From an uncultured Clostridia bacterium (lineage in GTDB: Bacteria > Bacillota > Clostridia > UBA1381), in assembly GCA_959602045.1 (NCBI GenBank), contig CAUGRT010000015.1:1-56080 (forward strand): a stretch of 56,080 bases of DNA. The letters are read 5' to 3'. Shown piece after piece: positions 8,413-16,073 of this stretch. The notes under the pieces were generated by a model, which saw only the letters and a program-made list of their open reading frames with translations, was not told the origin of the DNA and made no database searches. How positions within the stretch are numbered: the stretch's first letter is position 1; the number at the start of each line of letters is the position of its first letter. The translations under genes were made by a program, and so were the position numbers.

Positions 8413-8471
8413 ATCATAAAAAATGATACTTTTTAAAGAAAAAGTACACAAAAATCATAAAAACCGATACT
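8413..8471 (+). promoter_or_regulatory. Pair of operator-like 18-bp sites upstream of the orphan sugar-binding protein
   Basis: ATCATAAAAAATGATACT at 8413-8430 and ATCATAAAAACCGATACT at 8454-8471 are direct repeats 41 bp apart. The first also contains the inverted pair ATCAT/ATGAT. The downstream site ends exactly 17 bp before the -35 box. The same pair with the same geometry lies before the large carbohydrate operon at 13158-13217, so both are probably bound by the AraC-type regulator encoded nearby (inference). Confidence 0.7.
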
Positions 8472-8488
8472 ATTGAAAGAAGTGTCAG

Positions 8489-8516
8489 TTGAAAAAACAG
8501 GAATCAATGTTATAAT
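8489..8516 (+). promoter_or_regulatory. Sigma-A promoter of the orphan binding protein/MBL unit
   Basis: TTGAAA (8489-8494), a 16-bp spacer and a perfect TATAAT (8511-8516) precede the GTG start at 8557 by about 40 bp. Confidence 0.75.
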
Positions 8517-8556
8517 AGATTTTAAGAGATTATAAAAATTACTTTGGAGGATTGCC

Positions 8557-9915
8557 GTGAAAAAACAAATAAAATACATATTGGCGTTGGCGATGGTGGT
8601 GGGGTGTCTGGCAGGCTGCCTTGCAAATACCGATCGGAATACAGTAATTACGGTTGGGTATTTGCCGGACGAAAATACAATTGAATCCCATATAGAAATG
8701 TTTGAAAGCAAGCATCCGGGTGTGAAAATTCTTCCTGTAAAATGGGGGTATGATCCGAATACTTTTGCGGAAATGGTAGAAAAAAATACCTTGCCGGGAA
8801 TTTATGAAACCCATTTTACAGAAGCGCAGGCGCTGATTGACGCAGGGTATGCGGCGGATATTACACAGGAATTAAAGGAGTACAACATCTATAACCGCAT
8901 TAATGATTTTATTATGGAGAATATTTCAAGGGATGGAAAAGTCTATTTTGTTCCCAGGACGATTTATTCAATAGGGTTATATATCAATGTTCCGTTGTTT
9001 AAAGAAGCGGGATTGGTGGATGAAAACGGGATTCCCAAAGCGCCGGACAGCTTCGAAGAATTGAGGAAAACGGCAAAGCTTATCAAAGAGAAAACCGGGA
9101 AATACGGGTTTGTTTTTCCGGCAAAAGGTCGGTTTGGCGGATGGAATTTTACGACGCTTGCATGGAATTACGGTGTTGATTTTATGAAAAAAGAGAATGG
9201 AAAATGGAAAGCGACGTTTGATACGAAGGAATGTGTGCAAGCTTTGCAGCTGATTAAGGATATGCGTTGGGAGGACGGAACAATACAGGTTGAAACCAAT
9301 ATCGGAAATGATGATGTGTGCATGATGCTGGGTGAAAATGAGGCGGCAATGGCGTTTGCGCAAAGTGTGCAGCTTGATCGGGCGGTTAAAAACGGTATTA
9401 TCAATCCTCAAAATATAGGAATGGCAAAAATGCCGAAAGGACCTGCCGGAAGAGTGACTATGGTAGGCGGAGGATATTATGGCATCAACCCCAATTACAG
9501 TGAAAAACAAAAAAAGCTTGCCTTTGAATGGCTGATGTATGATAAGGGATATTTAACAAATTCGGCAAGAGAAAAGGAAGATATAGAAAGCAAGTACAGA
9601 CAAAAATCGGAAAATAACGATGGCATTATTGGTTTGACTGGTATGCAGCTTTGGAACGATTCTGCGATGAACAGCAGTTTTGAAGATGAGATGGTGAAAA
9701 AGTACAGTAATGTAAATTTGGATTGTGTTCGGTCTTTCAATAATGCTTCGGATGTGGAGTATAGACTGGAGGAACCGGTTTGTACGCAGGAGCTTTATAA
9801 GATTTTGGATGAGTGTATCGTGATGGTATTGGAAAATAAAAATGCAGATTGTGCGGCGGTGATCCATGAGGCGAATAAAAAATTCCAGGAAAACTGTCTG
9901 GACTATGAAAAATAA
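8557..9915 (+). CDS. Extracellular sugar-binding lipoprotein (ABC solute-binding protein family 1), orphan
   Basis: Binding proteins of this kind deliver oligosaccharides to CUT1-type ABC importers. The 452-aa product starts with GTG, preceded by GGAGG. Its lipoprotein signal peptide ends in LAGC, predicting a lipid-anchored Cys. The mature part has the family-1 layout (IESHIEMFESKHPGVK, then the hinge and FVFPAKGRFGGW). It is a paralogue of the binding protein at 29139: both carry matching FVFP..G..GGW, MAK/VKIP-GPA-RVT and YK/Q-(K/E)N-DC-A blocks near the same places. No permease follows it. Instead an MBL-fold gene follows after 62 bp. It may feed the permeases at 30.7-32.5 kb or serve as a ligand sensor (inference). 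Confidence 0.88.
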   Translation: MKKQIKYILALAMVVGCLAGCLANTDRNTVITVGYLPDENTIESHIEMFESKHPGVKILPVKWGYDPNTFAEMVEKNTLPGIYETHFTEAQALIDAGYAADITQELKEYNIYNRINDFIMENISRDGKVYFVPRTIYSIGLYINVPLFKEAGLVDENGIPKAPDSFEELRKTAKLIKEKTGKYGFVFPAKGRFGGWNFTTLAWNYGVDFMKKENGKWKATFDTKECVQALQLIKDMRWEDGTIQVETNIGNDDVCMMLGENEAAMAFAQSVQLDRAVKNGIINPQNIGMAKMPKGPAGRVTMVGGGYYGINPNYSEKQKKLAFEWLMYDKGYLTNSAREKEDIESKYRQKSENNDGIIGLTGMQLWNDSAMNSSFEDEMVKKYSNVNLDCVRSFNNASDVEYRLEEPVCTQELYKILDECIVMVLENKNADCAAVIHEANKKFQENCLDYEK

Positions 9916-9977
9916 CGGTATATAGAAAGAGCAATAACATAAAACGTCTATTTTACGGCGATGAAAGGGAGATTACA

Positions 9978-10742
9978 ATGAACATCAGATTTTTGGGAAC
10001 GGGAGCGTCCAATTGGCCGGATTCCCTGAGAGGAACAAAAGAATATCGCAGATTTTCATCTGTTATGGCAGATGACGCTTTACTGATTGATCCGGGGAGG
10101 CATATTTTCGGATTTGCAGAGGACTTTGGGTATCATCATTTATTTGATAATACCGAGGTGATTTTGTTGACTCATTCGCATGGGGATCATCTGGATATTG
10201 AAAATCTGCAAAGCTTGTGCGATGAGAAAAAGAGTATTCTTTATTGCGAGGAACATGCTGCTTCGGCGGTGAGAAATGTGAAAAATTTAGAAATATGCTG
10301 TGTTTCATGTTTTCAGCCGATGAAAATCAACGGATATACGGTTACGGCAGTTCCGGCAAATCACGGAACGGATATAGAAAATGAACAAGCGCTGCATTAT
10401 ATTATAGAAAAAGAGGGAAAGCGTTTCTTTTACGGTTGTGACGGTGCATGGATAAGACGGGATTCATGGTATTATATGCGCGATTTTCAATATGATTTGA
10501 TGGTGTTTGACGGAACACTTGGTGATGATTACGGCGATTATCGGATTTTTGAGCATAACAATTTAAAGATGGTGGAGCTTATGACAGAAACAGTCAGGAA
10601 TACAAAGGTTCTGAAAGAGGATGGAAAAATTCTGATTTCACATTTGGCATATGGGTTGCACGGTACGCAGGCTGAGGTGGAAAAGCGGTTGGAAAGCTTG
10701 AATATCGGTGCGGCATATGATGGAATGACAGTACAAATATAA
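9978..10742 (+). CDS. MBL-fold metallohydrolase
   Basis: This is a member of the metallo-beta-lactamase-fold superfamily, close in style to the PhnP/RNase Z-like small hydrolases. In its 254 aa the metal site is visible as THSHGDHLD (about residues 56-64), with further ligands probably His in PANHGTD (about 119), Asp in GCDGAW (about 145) and His in ISHLAYGLHG near the C-terminus. There is no signal peptide, so it acts in the cytoplasm. A phosphodiesterase or lactonase activity is possible, but the substrate is unknown. It lies in one unit with the sugar-binding lipoprotein and ends in a shared bidirectional terminator, which suggests a role in handling imported sugars (inference). Confidence 0.85.
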   Translation: MNIRFLGTGASNWPDSLRGTKEYRRFSSVMADDALLIDPGRHIFGFAEDFGYHHLFDNTEVILLTHSHGDHLDIENLQSLCDEKKSILYCEEHAASAVRNVKNLEICCVSCFQPMKINGYTVTAVPANHGTDIENEQALHYIIEKEGKRFFYGCDGAWIRRDSWYYMRDFQYDLMVFDGTLGDDYGDYRIFEHNNLKMVELMTETVRNTKVLKEDGKILISHLAYGLHGTQAEVEKRLESLNIGAAYDGMTVQI

Positions 10743-10784
10743 AAGACCCCTGCGGACGGATACTCGGAGCCGCAGGGGTCTTTT
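10741..10784. terminator. Bidirectional terminator between the MBL gene and the AraC-type regulator
   Basis: AAAAGACCCCTGCGG (10741-10755) pairs with CCGCAGGGGTCTTTT (10770-10784), with T-runs in both directions. The two genes converge on it. Confidence 0.92.
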
Positions 10785-13034
10785 TTATTTTTTCTTTGAA
10801 ACGCGGTATTCGCTTGGGGTCATACCGGCTATGGATTTAAAGGTTCTGTAAAATGCCTGTTTTGAATTGAATCCGGATTCAACAAGAATGTCGGAAATGG
10901 GTTTCTTTGTTTCCTCAAGCAGACGCATTGCCTCGGTTATGCGCAGATTAGAGATGTATTTTGAAAAATTAATTCCCAACTTCTGCTTAATGACTGCGGA
11001 TACATAGCTTGGCGTGGTGTTAAATTCCGAGGCGATGGAGTCCAGTGATAAATCTATATTGGTGAAATTTTGGTTCAGATATTTTATGAGCTTATCATCG
11101 CCCGAGATCGTTCCTGTAGATGACTGCACTGCAGCAATTCTATGGACAAGCATTAAGATTTGGTTGTATATCTCATTTTCGTTTTTTGTTATAAGATCTG
11201 AAAATACCTCAAAGTCAAACTTGTTTTCTTCAAACGGAACGCTCTTTAAACGCATTACACGGCAAACGATGTTCAAAATCTGAATATACAATTGCTTTTT
11301 GGAACGTGAATCAATGGCGGTGTTCCTCGAATTGATATTCTCAAGAACGGCGAGGATTTCGTCTTCGGTGGAGCTTACGAGCTTCGTAAACAGGGCGTTT
11401 TCGTCTTTGGCGCTTAAATCAAAGAAAATGCGGTTCTCAATGTCGATCTGCGGCGATGAGGAATATACGCGCAGCTTTTGCAGCGCTTCAGTATGCGCGT
11501 CTTTGAGTCCCTCAAAGCCTTTATGCGTCTCACTGATTCCGGCATAGCAGATCAGGTACTGCGAATCATGAGCCAATAGTGAATACAACTCTTTTATATG
11601 TGTTTCTATATTGTTGACAAGCCCTTCATCATCAAAGTTGAAAATGATTTGAAGGCTGTTGCTTTCTTCGGATAAAAAGATACAATTATATTCTTTTTGA
11701 AAGCTCTGCTCCACAATATCATAGAATCCGGTTTTGAAATTTGAAAATTCATCCGCATTGAAATCTTTATAAAGCAGCCCGGTCGGCAGGATTTTCAGAA
11801 CCATTACTTTGAAAAGATTATATTCAAAGGGGAGCGAATCCCTCAAAAATGCCGGAATACTTGCATTGGTCGGCTCGTTTGAGTTGAGATAGTTCATCAG
11901 ATAACTTTCAATCGCAAAGGGCAGAACGCCGGATAGCTGTGTGTTTTGATGTGAAAGCTCAAAAGAGCTCTTTTTAATGTCTTCAAAAAGATCATTTCCC
12001 GAATTTGCCTTTAAAATATCTGCAATTTGTTCAATCGGCTTTGATATTTTGATGGTATTCCTGTATGCAATAAAGAATGCCCACAGGAAAAAGAAGAATA
12101 TTATGGCACATATAATCAGGAAAAACGGAAGTTCTTCCGCGAATATGGTTTTAAATGGGATAATGGCAAAGTATGTATAGCCGATCAGACTGTCGGATTC
12201 AGAAACGGCAACCACGGTGCTTTTTCCGTAACCGTCCAAGCTTAATGTAAAGGTTTCCTCCCCGGCAATCAGCCGGTTATACAGCGTTTCATTATCCGAA
12301 AACAGAAGCTGTTCGGGTGAATCTTTGCTGAAAATGTTTCCGTTGAGTTTATTCAATACATAAATATCGGATTTTAATGTGTACTTATCGGAATAATCAG
12401 CATTAAGAAGCGCGTCAAGAGAAATATTCACCAGAAGCAAGGATGAAAGATTCGTTGTGTCTATTTTTTTGAAAGCGATCGGAATAATATTCTTTGTGTT
12501 TCCGCTGCTGTCTGTGACCAATGAGGGCGCATAGACGCGATGCTGTGAATTGGAGAGAAATTTGATGGACTTCCAAAACACACTGTTATAGGATTTGTAG
12601 CAATATTTCTTTGAAAAATATTCATCAAAATTTTCCCTGCCGTCTGAAGTTAAAACATAGTTTCCGGAGGCGTTTATAATCGTCACGGAGTCAATAATAT
12701 CCTGCACATTTTCAAAATTTTTCAACGTAGAGCGTACCGAATACAATACCGGAGAAGAAATGTGGCCGGAAGTGTTTTGCAGTGTGTTGATAAAATCGGT
12801 ATCATTCTGAAGAAAATTGACGGAGTTGATAATGTTGGATATGCCGGACTCACAATGATAGGAATAATATTTCAATGCCGAATAGGCATTGGATTGGATT
12901 TGTGCTTTGTTGTTGAAAAAGCTATATCCGGCAATGACTAAAACAGCAAAAATCATAATCAGAAGAGGAACGATGATTTGCTTTAACAGAAACATAATAT
13001 GCTTTGGACGTTTCAGATATTTCAAAATATTCAT
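10785..13034 (-). CDS. Membrane-spanning AraC-family transcriptional regulator with extracellular sensor
   Basis: This 749-aa one-component regulator joins an outside sensor to a DNA-binding domain. Transmembrane segment 1 is at about 13-40 and segment 2 at about 301-324. Between them lies an extracellular region of about 260 aa that resembles Cache-type sensors. After a linker and a middle cytoplasmic region (about 340-640), the C-terminus holds a double helix-turn-helix of the AraC type (about 650-745: SLDSIASEFNTTPSYVSAVIKQ and ISDILVESGFNSKQAFYRTFK). Such YesN/AraC proteins in Firmicutes usually regulate polysaccharide genes. Its promoter is divergent from the large carbohydrate operon and abuts one of the operator-like sites, which suggests autoregulation together with control of that operon. 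Confidence 0.9.
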   Translation of the reverse strand: MNILKYLKRPKHIMFLLKQIIVPLLIMIFAVLVIAGYSFFNNKAQIQSNAYSALKYYSYHCESGISNIINSVNFLQNDTDFINTLQNTSGHISSPVLYSVRSTLKNFENVQDIIDSVTIINASGNYVLTSDGRENFDEYFSKKYCYKSYNSVFWKSIKFLSNSQHRVYAPSLVTDSSGNTKNIIPIAFKKIDTTNLSSLLLVNISLDALLNADYSDKYTLKSDIYVLNKLNGNIFSKDSPEQLLFSDNETLYNRLIAGEETFTLSLDGYGKSTVVAVSESDSLIGYTYFAIIPFKTIFAEELPFFLIICAIIFFFFLWAFFIAYRNTIKISKPIEQIADILKANSGNDLFEDIKKSSFELSHQNTQLSGVLPFAIESYLMNYLNSNEPTNASIPAFLRDSLPFEYNLFKVMVLKILPTGLLYKDFNADEFSNFKTGFYDIVEQSFQKEYNCIFLSEESNSLQIIFNFDDEGLVNNIETHIKELYSLLAHDSQYLICYAGISETHKGFEGLKDAHTEALQKLRVYSSSPQIDIENRIFFDLSAKDENALFTKLVSSTEDEILAVLENINSRNTAIDSRSKKQLYIQILNIVCRVMRLKSVPFEENKFDFEVFSDLITKNENEIYNQILMLVHRIAAVQSSTGTISGDDKLIKYLNQNFTNIDLSLDSIASEFNTTPSYVSAVIKQKLGINFSKYISNLRITEAMRLLEETKKPISDILVESGFNSKQAFYRTFKSIAGMTPSEYRVSKKK

Positions 13035-13129
13035 TACAAAAGCTCCTCCCGTTTCTCTATACGAATCAGCCGTTCCGTTTAAATCGTTAATTTTGCAACC
13101 ACTTATGTATGCTTATCTTACGGATACCT

Positions 13130-13158
13130 ATTATATCACACAAAATTGACGATGTCAA
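13130..13158 (-). promoter_or_regulatory. Consensus sigma-A promoter of the AraC-type regulator
   Basis: On the minus strand TTGACA (13158-13153), a 17-bp spacer and TATAAT (13135-13130) match consensus at all twelve bases. The first operator-like site (13158-13175) begins at the outer edge of this -35 box. Confidence 0.85.
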
Positions 13159-13217
13159 TCGTAAAAAATGATACTGTTTTAAATATTAGTACCACTTAAA
13201 TCATAAAAAATGATACC
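13158..13217 (+). promoter_or_regulatory. Pair of operator-like 18-bp sites in the divergent regulator/operon promoter region
   Basis: ATCGTAAAAAATGATACT (13158-13175) and ATCATAAAAAATGATACC (13200-13217) lie 42 bp apart, about four helical turns. The second ends 17 bp before the operon -35 box, exactly as at 8454-8471. The bases between the two sites are also similar in both regions (TTTTAAA and AGTAC blocks). Binding by the AraC-type regulator is inferred from position and duplication. Confidence 0.72.
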
Positions 13218-13234
13218 CGTTTAAAAGGAGGTTC

Positions 13235-13263
13235 TTGAAAAGATTTGACCGATATGCTATGAT
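13235..13263 (+). promoter_or_regulatory. Sigma-A promoter of the carbohydrate surface operon
   Basis: TTGAAA (13235-13240), a 17-bp spacer and TATGAT (13258-13263) predict transcription from about 13270. This leaves a 5' leader of about 74 nt before the ATG at 13344. Confidence 0.75.
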
Positions 13264-13343
13264 TGGGGTATCAGAAAGGAAAAGCTGCGCAGCTGTTTTC
13301 GGATAAGAGTAAAAAGCGAAGAGAAGAAAGAGAGGAAAAGAAA

Positions 13344-15815
13344 ATGAGGTTAAAAATCTTTACCGGGATCGTGGGTCTTTTAACAGCGGCATCTATGCTG
13401 ACGGGTTTTCAGCCGGTTATGGCGGAAGACAGCTCAGCGGTAAACACAGCAGATATTATTACGGTAGAATTTGAAAAATATGTTTCAAATGAAGCAAATG
13501 CAGCAGCGGGATTTACGGTGGCAGGTGACTGGGCACAAATTTTCACGGATAAGACGCAAGAGGATGATTATAGAAATTTTAATGTTACCTTTAATGCTGC
13601 AGCTTCGGGCTACTACACCTTGGATGTGATTGCAGCTTGTTATGTCCCCGGAACAACGGTATGGCTGAGTAACGTTAATTATTCCATTAATAACGGTGAG
13701 AGCAGCGATTTGAATACCGGAAACAGATTAATGGGAAGATTGGATTCAAGCGGTACATTTATAAGAACAGATTTTGCAAAAACGGAATCGGTTTACCTAA
13801 ATGCCGGAGAGAATACCATGACTTTCTCCTGTAAAGAGCGCTCGCAGGATGGAAACAAAATTGTGGCGGCATTGGATAAGGCGGTATTTACCCCGAAAAA
13901 TGTAATTCCGTCGAATGGTATTGTGGAGTTGGAAAATTATGCGACCGATAACGGAACGGCAACCCAGTGGCAAACAACGGCTTCCAATTCTCAAATCACA
14001 AAAACAGGCGATAAGAATAAAACGGAAGAGTTGTTTACGGTGAAGTTGAATGTTGACGAGGATGCGTCCTATTCTCTGGGGGTAGCGGCAGGATGTTCTT
14101 CCTATTTAACATGGCTGAGTCCGCTTTCGGTATCCGTAAACGGCGGAGCATATGAATCTCTTGCAGGTTACAACAGAACAGATTACTCGAAGGATGCTAC
14201 TACCTTCGGAACCGCACTATTTACAAGACCCGATGCGATCAGCCTTCATAAGGGTGAAAACACCATTATCATTAAAGCGTCGGAGCGTGCGTTAGGCGGA
14301 GTCTATTATTCATTGGACTATCTTAATTTAAAGTGTTTGGATACGATTAGAGAGTTGGCTGAAAACGGCAGAATTGAAGCAGAGGATTATGTGACGGAAT
14401 GGGGTGCGGTAAAGCGCACTCAGGAATCGCCGAGTACCGGAATCTCGGCAGTCAAGCAGATTGCAGATGCAACGGAGGATGAAGTGTCCGTAACCGTTAA
14501 GGTGGCGGAAGAAGGCGATTATGCCGTAGCGGTTCGCGCCGGATGCGCCGCATGGGCAGAATGGCTGAGTCCGCTTTCAATTTCATTTAACGGAAGTGCA
14601 TATGAAGATCTCGGCGGATATGAAAAATCGGGAATCATTAAAGATTCTTCTGATGGACTCAGATGTGCAAGAATGACAAGACAGACAACATTGCATTTAC
14701 AATCGGGTGAGAACACAATTAGCCTTAAAGCCGGTGCAAGAACTGCCGGAGGAGTTTTCTATTCGGTTGATTATATTGATTTGATTAAGGTGCAAAATGC
14801 CGATTCCATATCCTCCATTCCCGAAAGCGGAAGAATTGAGATGGAGGATTATGCTGAGCAGGTTGGAATGAGCGTTAATCAACTGGATGTGGCAAGCAAC
14901 GGGGCAAGTGCGATTGTAAAAAATGCCGCGTTAAAGTCGGATACCGTATCCCTGGCTTTTATGTCTGATGAGAAAAAGACAGTAAACTTCCAGATGGGGA
15001 TCGCGAGTCAAGCTTGGGCAGAATGGCTGAGTCCGGTATATATTCAGCTGAACGGGGGAGAGACGGAAAATCCGGCATCTTATACAAGACTTGCCATTCA
15101 AGGCGGAAATGACGGATTCAGAAATGCAGATATGCTGAGAACCACACCGATAGAAATCAACAAGGGTCTGAATATCATCACTTTCAGCGTAAAGCCGAGA
15201 TCAGCGGCATATAATGAGGGAATATATTATGGTATCGACTATATTGATTTTACCAAAGCGAATGCGGAATTACAGTCGCCGGAGTTGGTAATGCATACGG
15301 AATTGAAAGTGGGTGACACGGCGGAAATCAGCATCATGGACGGTGCGGAATTTGTTACTGCGGATAAAGTATATCAGATTACATATAAATCAAGCAATGA
15401 AGCGGTGGCGGAAGTCGATGGAAACGGAATGATTACGGCAGTTTCACCGGGAACTTCGGAAATCACGGTTGCAATCAGAGCCAATGTTAATTCGGAAGAA
15501 GTTGTTCTCAAACAAAATATAACGGTTGAGGGCGAAGAACAGATGGTTTCAATCGGCGAAATTCGAAATGATAACGGAACAGTTTCGTTTAATGTGAAAA
15601 GTATTGTAGACCTGGATTCGGCAGAGGTTTATGTTGCCGGGTATGACAATACCGGAGTATTGGTATCGGTCAAGAAGCACAATATAACAAATCTTGCGGC
15701 AGGCAAGACAGAAGCGGTTAGTGAAATACTGGGAAATTATCAAAATATTCAAGCAATTACAATTTACGTTTGGATGGATATGTATTCACTGATTCCGGGT
15801 GTGGAAGTAAAATAA
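13344..15815 (+). CDS. Secreted multi-domain carbohydrate-binding protein (four CBM35/6-like modules plus Big2-like domain)
   Basis: The 823-aa protein starts at the ATG after a GAGGAAAAG site. An upstream in-frame TTG at 13263 overlaps the promoter -10 box and cannot be the start. A signal peptide (about 1-27, ending near VMAE) is followed by four repeats of about 130-140 aa. Each begins with an acidic E-x-E-x-Y strand (VEFEKY, VELENY, IEAEDY, IEMEDY) and ends in a strand like YSLDYLNL. Three contain a matching WLSPLS/V-x-x-NGG block. This is the jelly-roll pattern of CBM35/CBM6 modules. A bacterial Ig-like (Big2) domain with YKSSNEAVAEVDGNG follows near residue 680, then a C-terminal beta domain shared with the protein at 18820. 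No catalytic domain is visible, so it probably binds or displays glycan. Confidence 0.8.
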   Translation: MRLKIFTGIVGLLTAASMLTGFQPVMAEDSSAVNTADIITVEFEKYVSNEANAAAGFTVAGDWAQIFTDKTQEDDYRNFNVTFNAAASGYYTLDVIAACYVPGTTVWLSNVNYSINNGESSDLNTGNRLMGRLDSSGTFIRTDFAKTESVYLNAGENTMTFSCKERSQDGNKIVAALDKAVFTPKNVIPSNGIVELENYATDNGTATQWQTTASNSQITKTGDKNKTEELFTVKLNVDEDASYSLGVAAGCSSYLTWLSPLSVSVNGGAYESLAGYNRTDYSKDATTFGTALFTRPDAISLHKGENTIIIKASERALGGVYYSLDYLNLKCLDTIRELAENGRIEAEDYVTEWGAVKRTQESPSTGISAVKQIADATEDEVSVTVKVAEEGDYAVAVRAGCAAWAEWLSPLSISFNGSAYEDLGGYEKSGIIKDSSDGLRCARMTRQTTLHLQSGENTISLKAGARTAGGVFYSVDYIDLIKVQNADSISSIPESGRIEMEDYAEQVGMSVNQLDVASNGASAIVKNAALKSDTVSLAFMSDEKKTVNFQMGIASQAWAEWLSPVYIQLNGGETENPASYTRLAIQGGNDGFRNADMLRTTPIEINKGLNIITFSVKPRSAAYNEGIYYGIDYIDFTKANAELQSPELVMHTELKVGDTAEISIMDGAEFVTADKVYQITYKSSNEAVAEVDGNGMITAVSPGTSEITVAIRANVNSEEVVLKQNITVEGEEQMVSIGEIRNDNGTVSFNVKSIVDLDSAEVYVAGYDNTGVLVSVKKHNITNLAAGKTEAVSEILGNYQNIQAITIYVWMDMYSLIPGVEVK

Positions 15816-15823
15816 TCCTATTC

Positions 15824-15883
15824 ATAGGTAATTGTAAAATTTCTGCTGCGGTATTCAGGCAGCGGAGTTTTGCAATTACCTAT
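15824..15883 (+). other. Long intercistronic hairpin
   Basis: ATAGGTAATTGTAAAA... (15824-15849) pairs with 15859-15883 (GCAGCGG...TTACCTAT) through about 24 positions with few mismatches, around a 9-nt loop. It is not directly followed by a T-run. It may be an RNA-processing or attenuating structure between the first two genes of the operon. Confidence 0.6.
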
Positions 15884-15919
15884 AACAATCAAGATGATTG
15901 TAAAATATAATTTTTATTT

Positions 15920-16012
15920 GAAATTTCATATATTTTTCGGTCTATAGAGGCAAGTTCCGCATAGCACAGCGGATGTTCAAGCCAAAATAGACCGGAAAAC
16001 ATATGAAATTTC
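15920..16012 (+). repeat. Copy 2 of the ~95-bp intergenic palindromic element
   Basis: Arms of 26 bp (15920-15945 and 15987-16012, two differences) carry their own arm sequence (CATATATTTTTCGG type), unlike the other copies. The shared core (GGCAAGTTCCGC, AGCGGATG, AAGCC) lies between them. Confidence 0.85.
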
Positions 16013-16073
16013 CTGCCATTCCATTTGATTGAGTCTGGCAATGATCTATAAAAAATAAGTCGGAGAGAATATT

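Noticed and set aside
8149..8417. Small reading frames across palindromic element copies (also at 34.3, 40.3 and 47.4 kb) with similar translated ends such as AELASI and RKTDE
   Set aside because: They repeat only because the DNA element repeats. They lack ribosome sites and read through a palindrome, so they are not genes.
13263..13343. Upstream in-frame TTG start that would add 27 charged residues to the first carbohydrate-binding protein
   Set aside because: It overlaps the predicted -10 box and would place a signal peptide in the middle. The ATG at 13344 has a ribosome site and directly starts the signal peptide.
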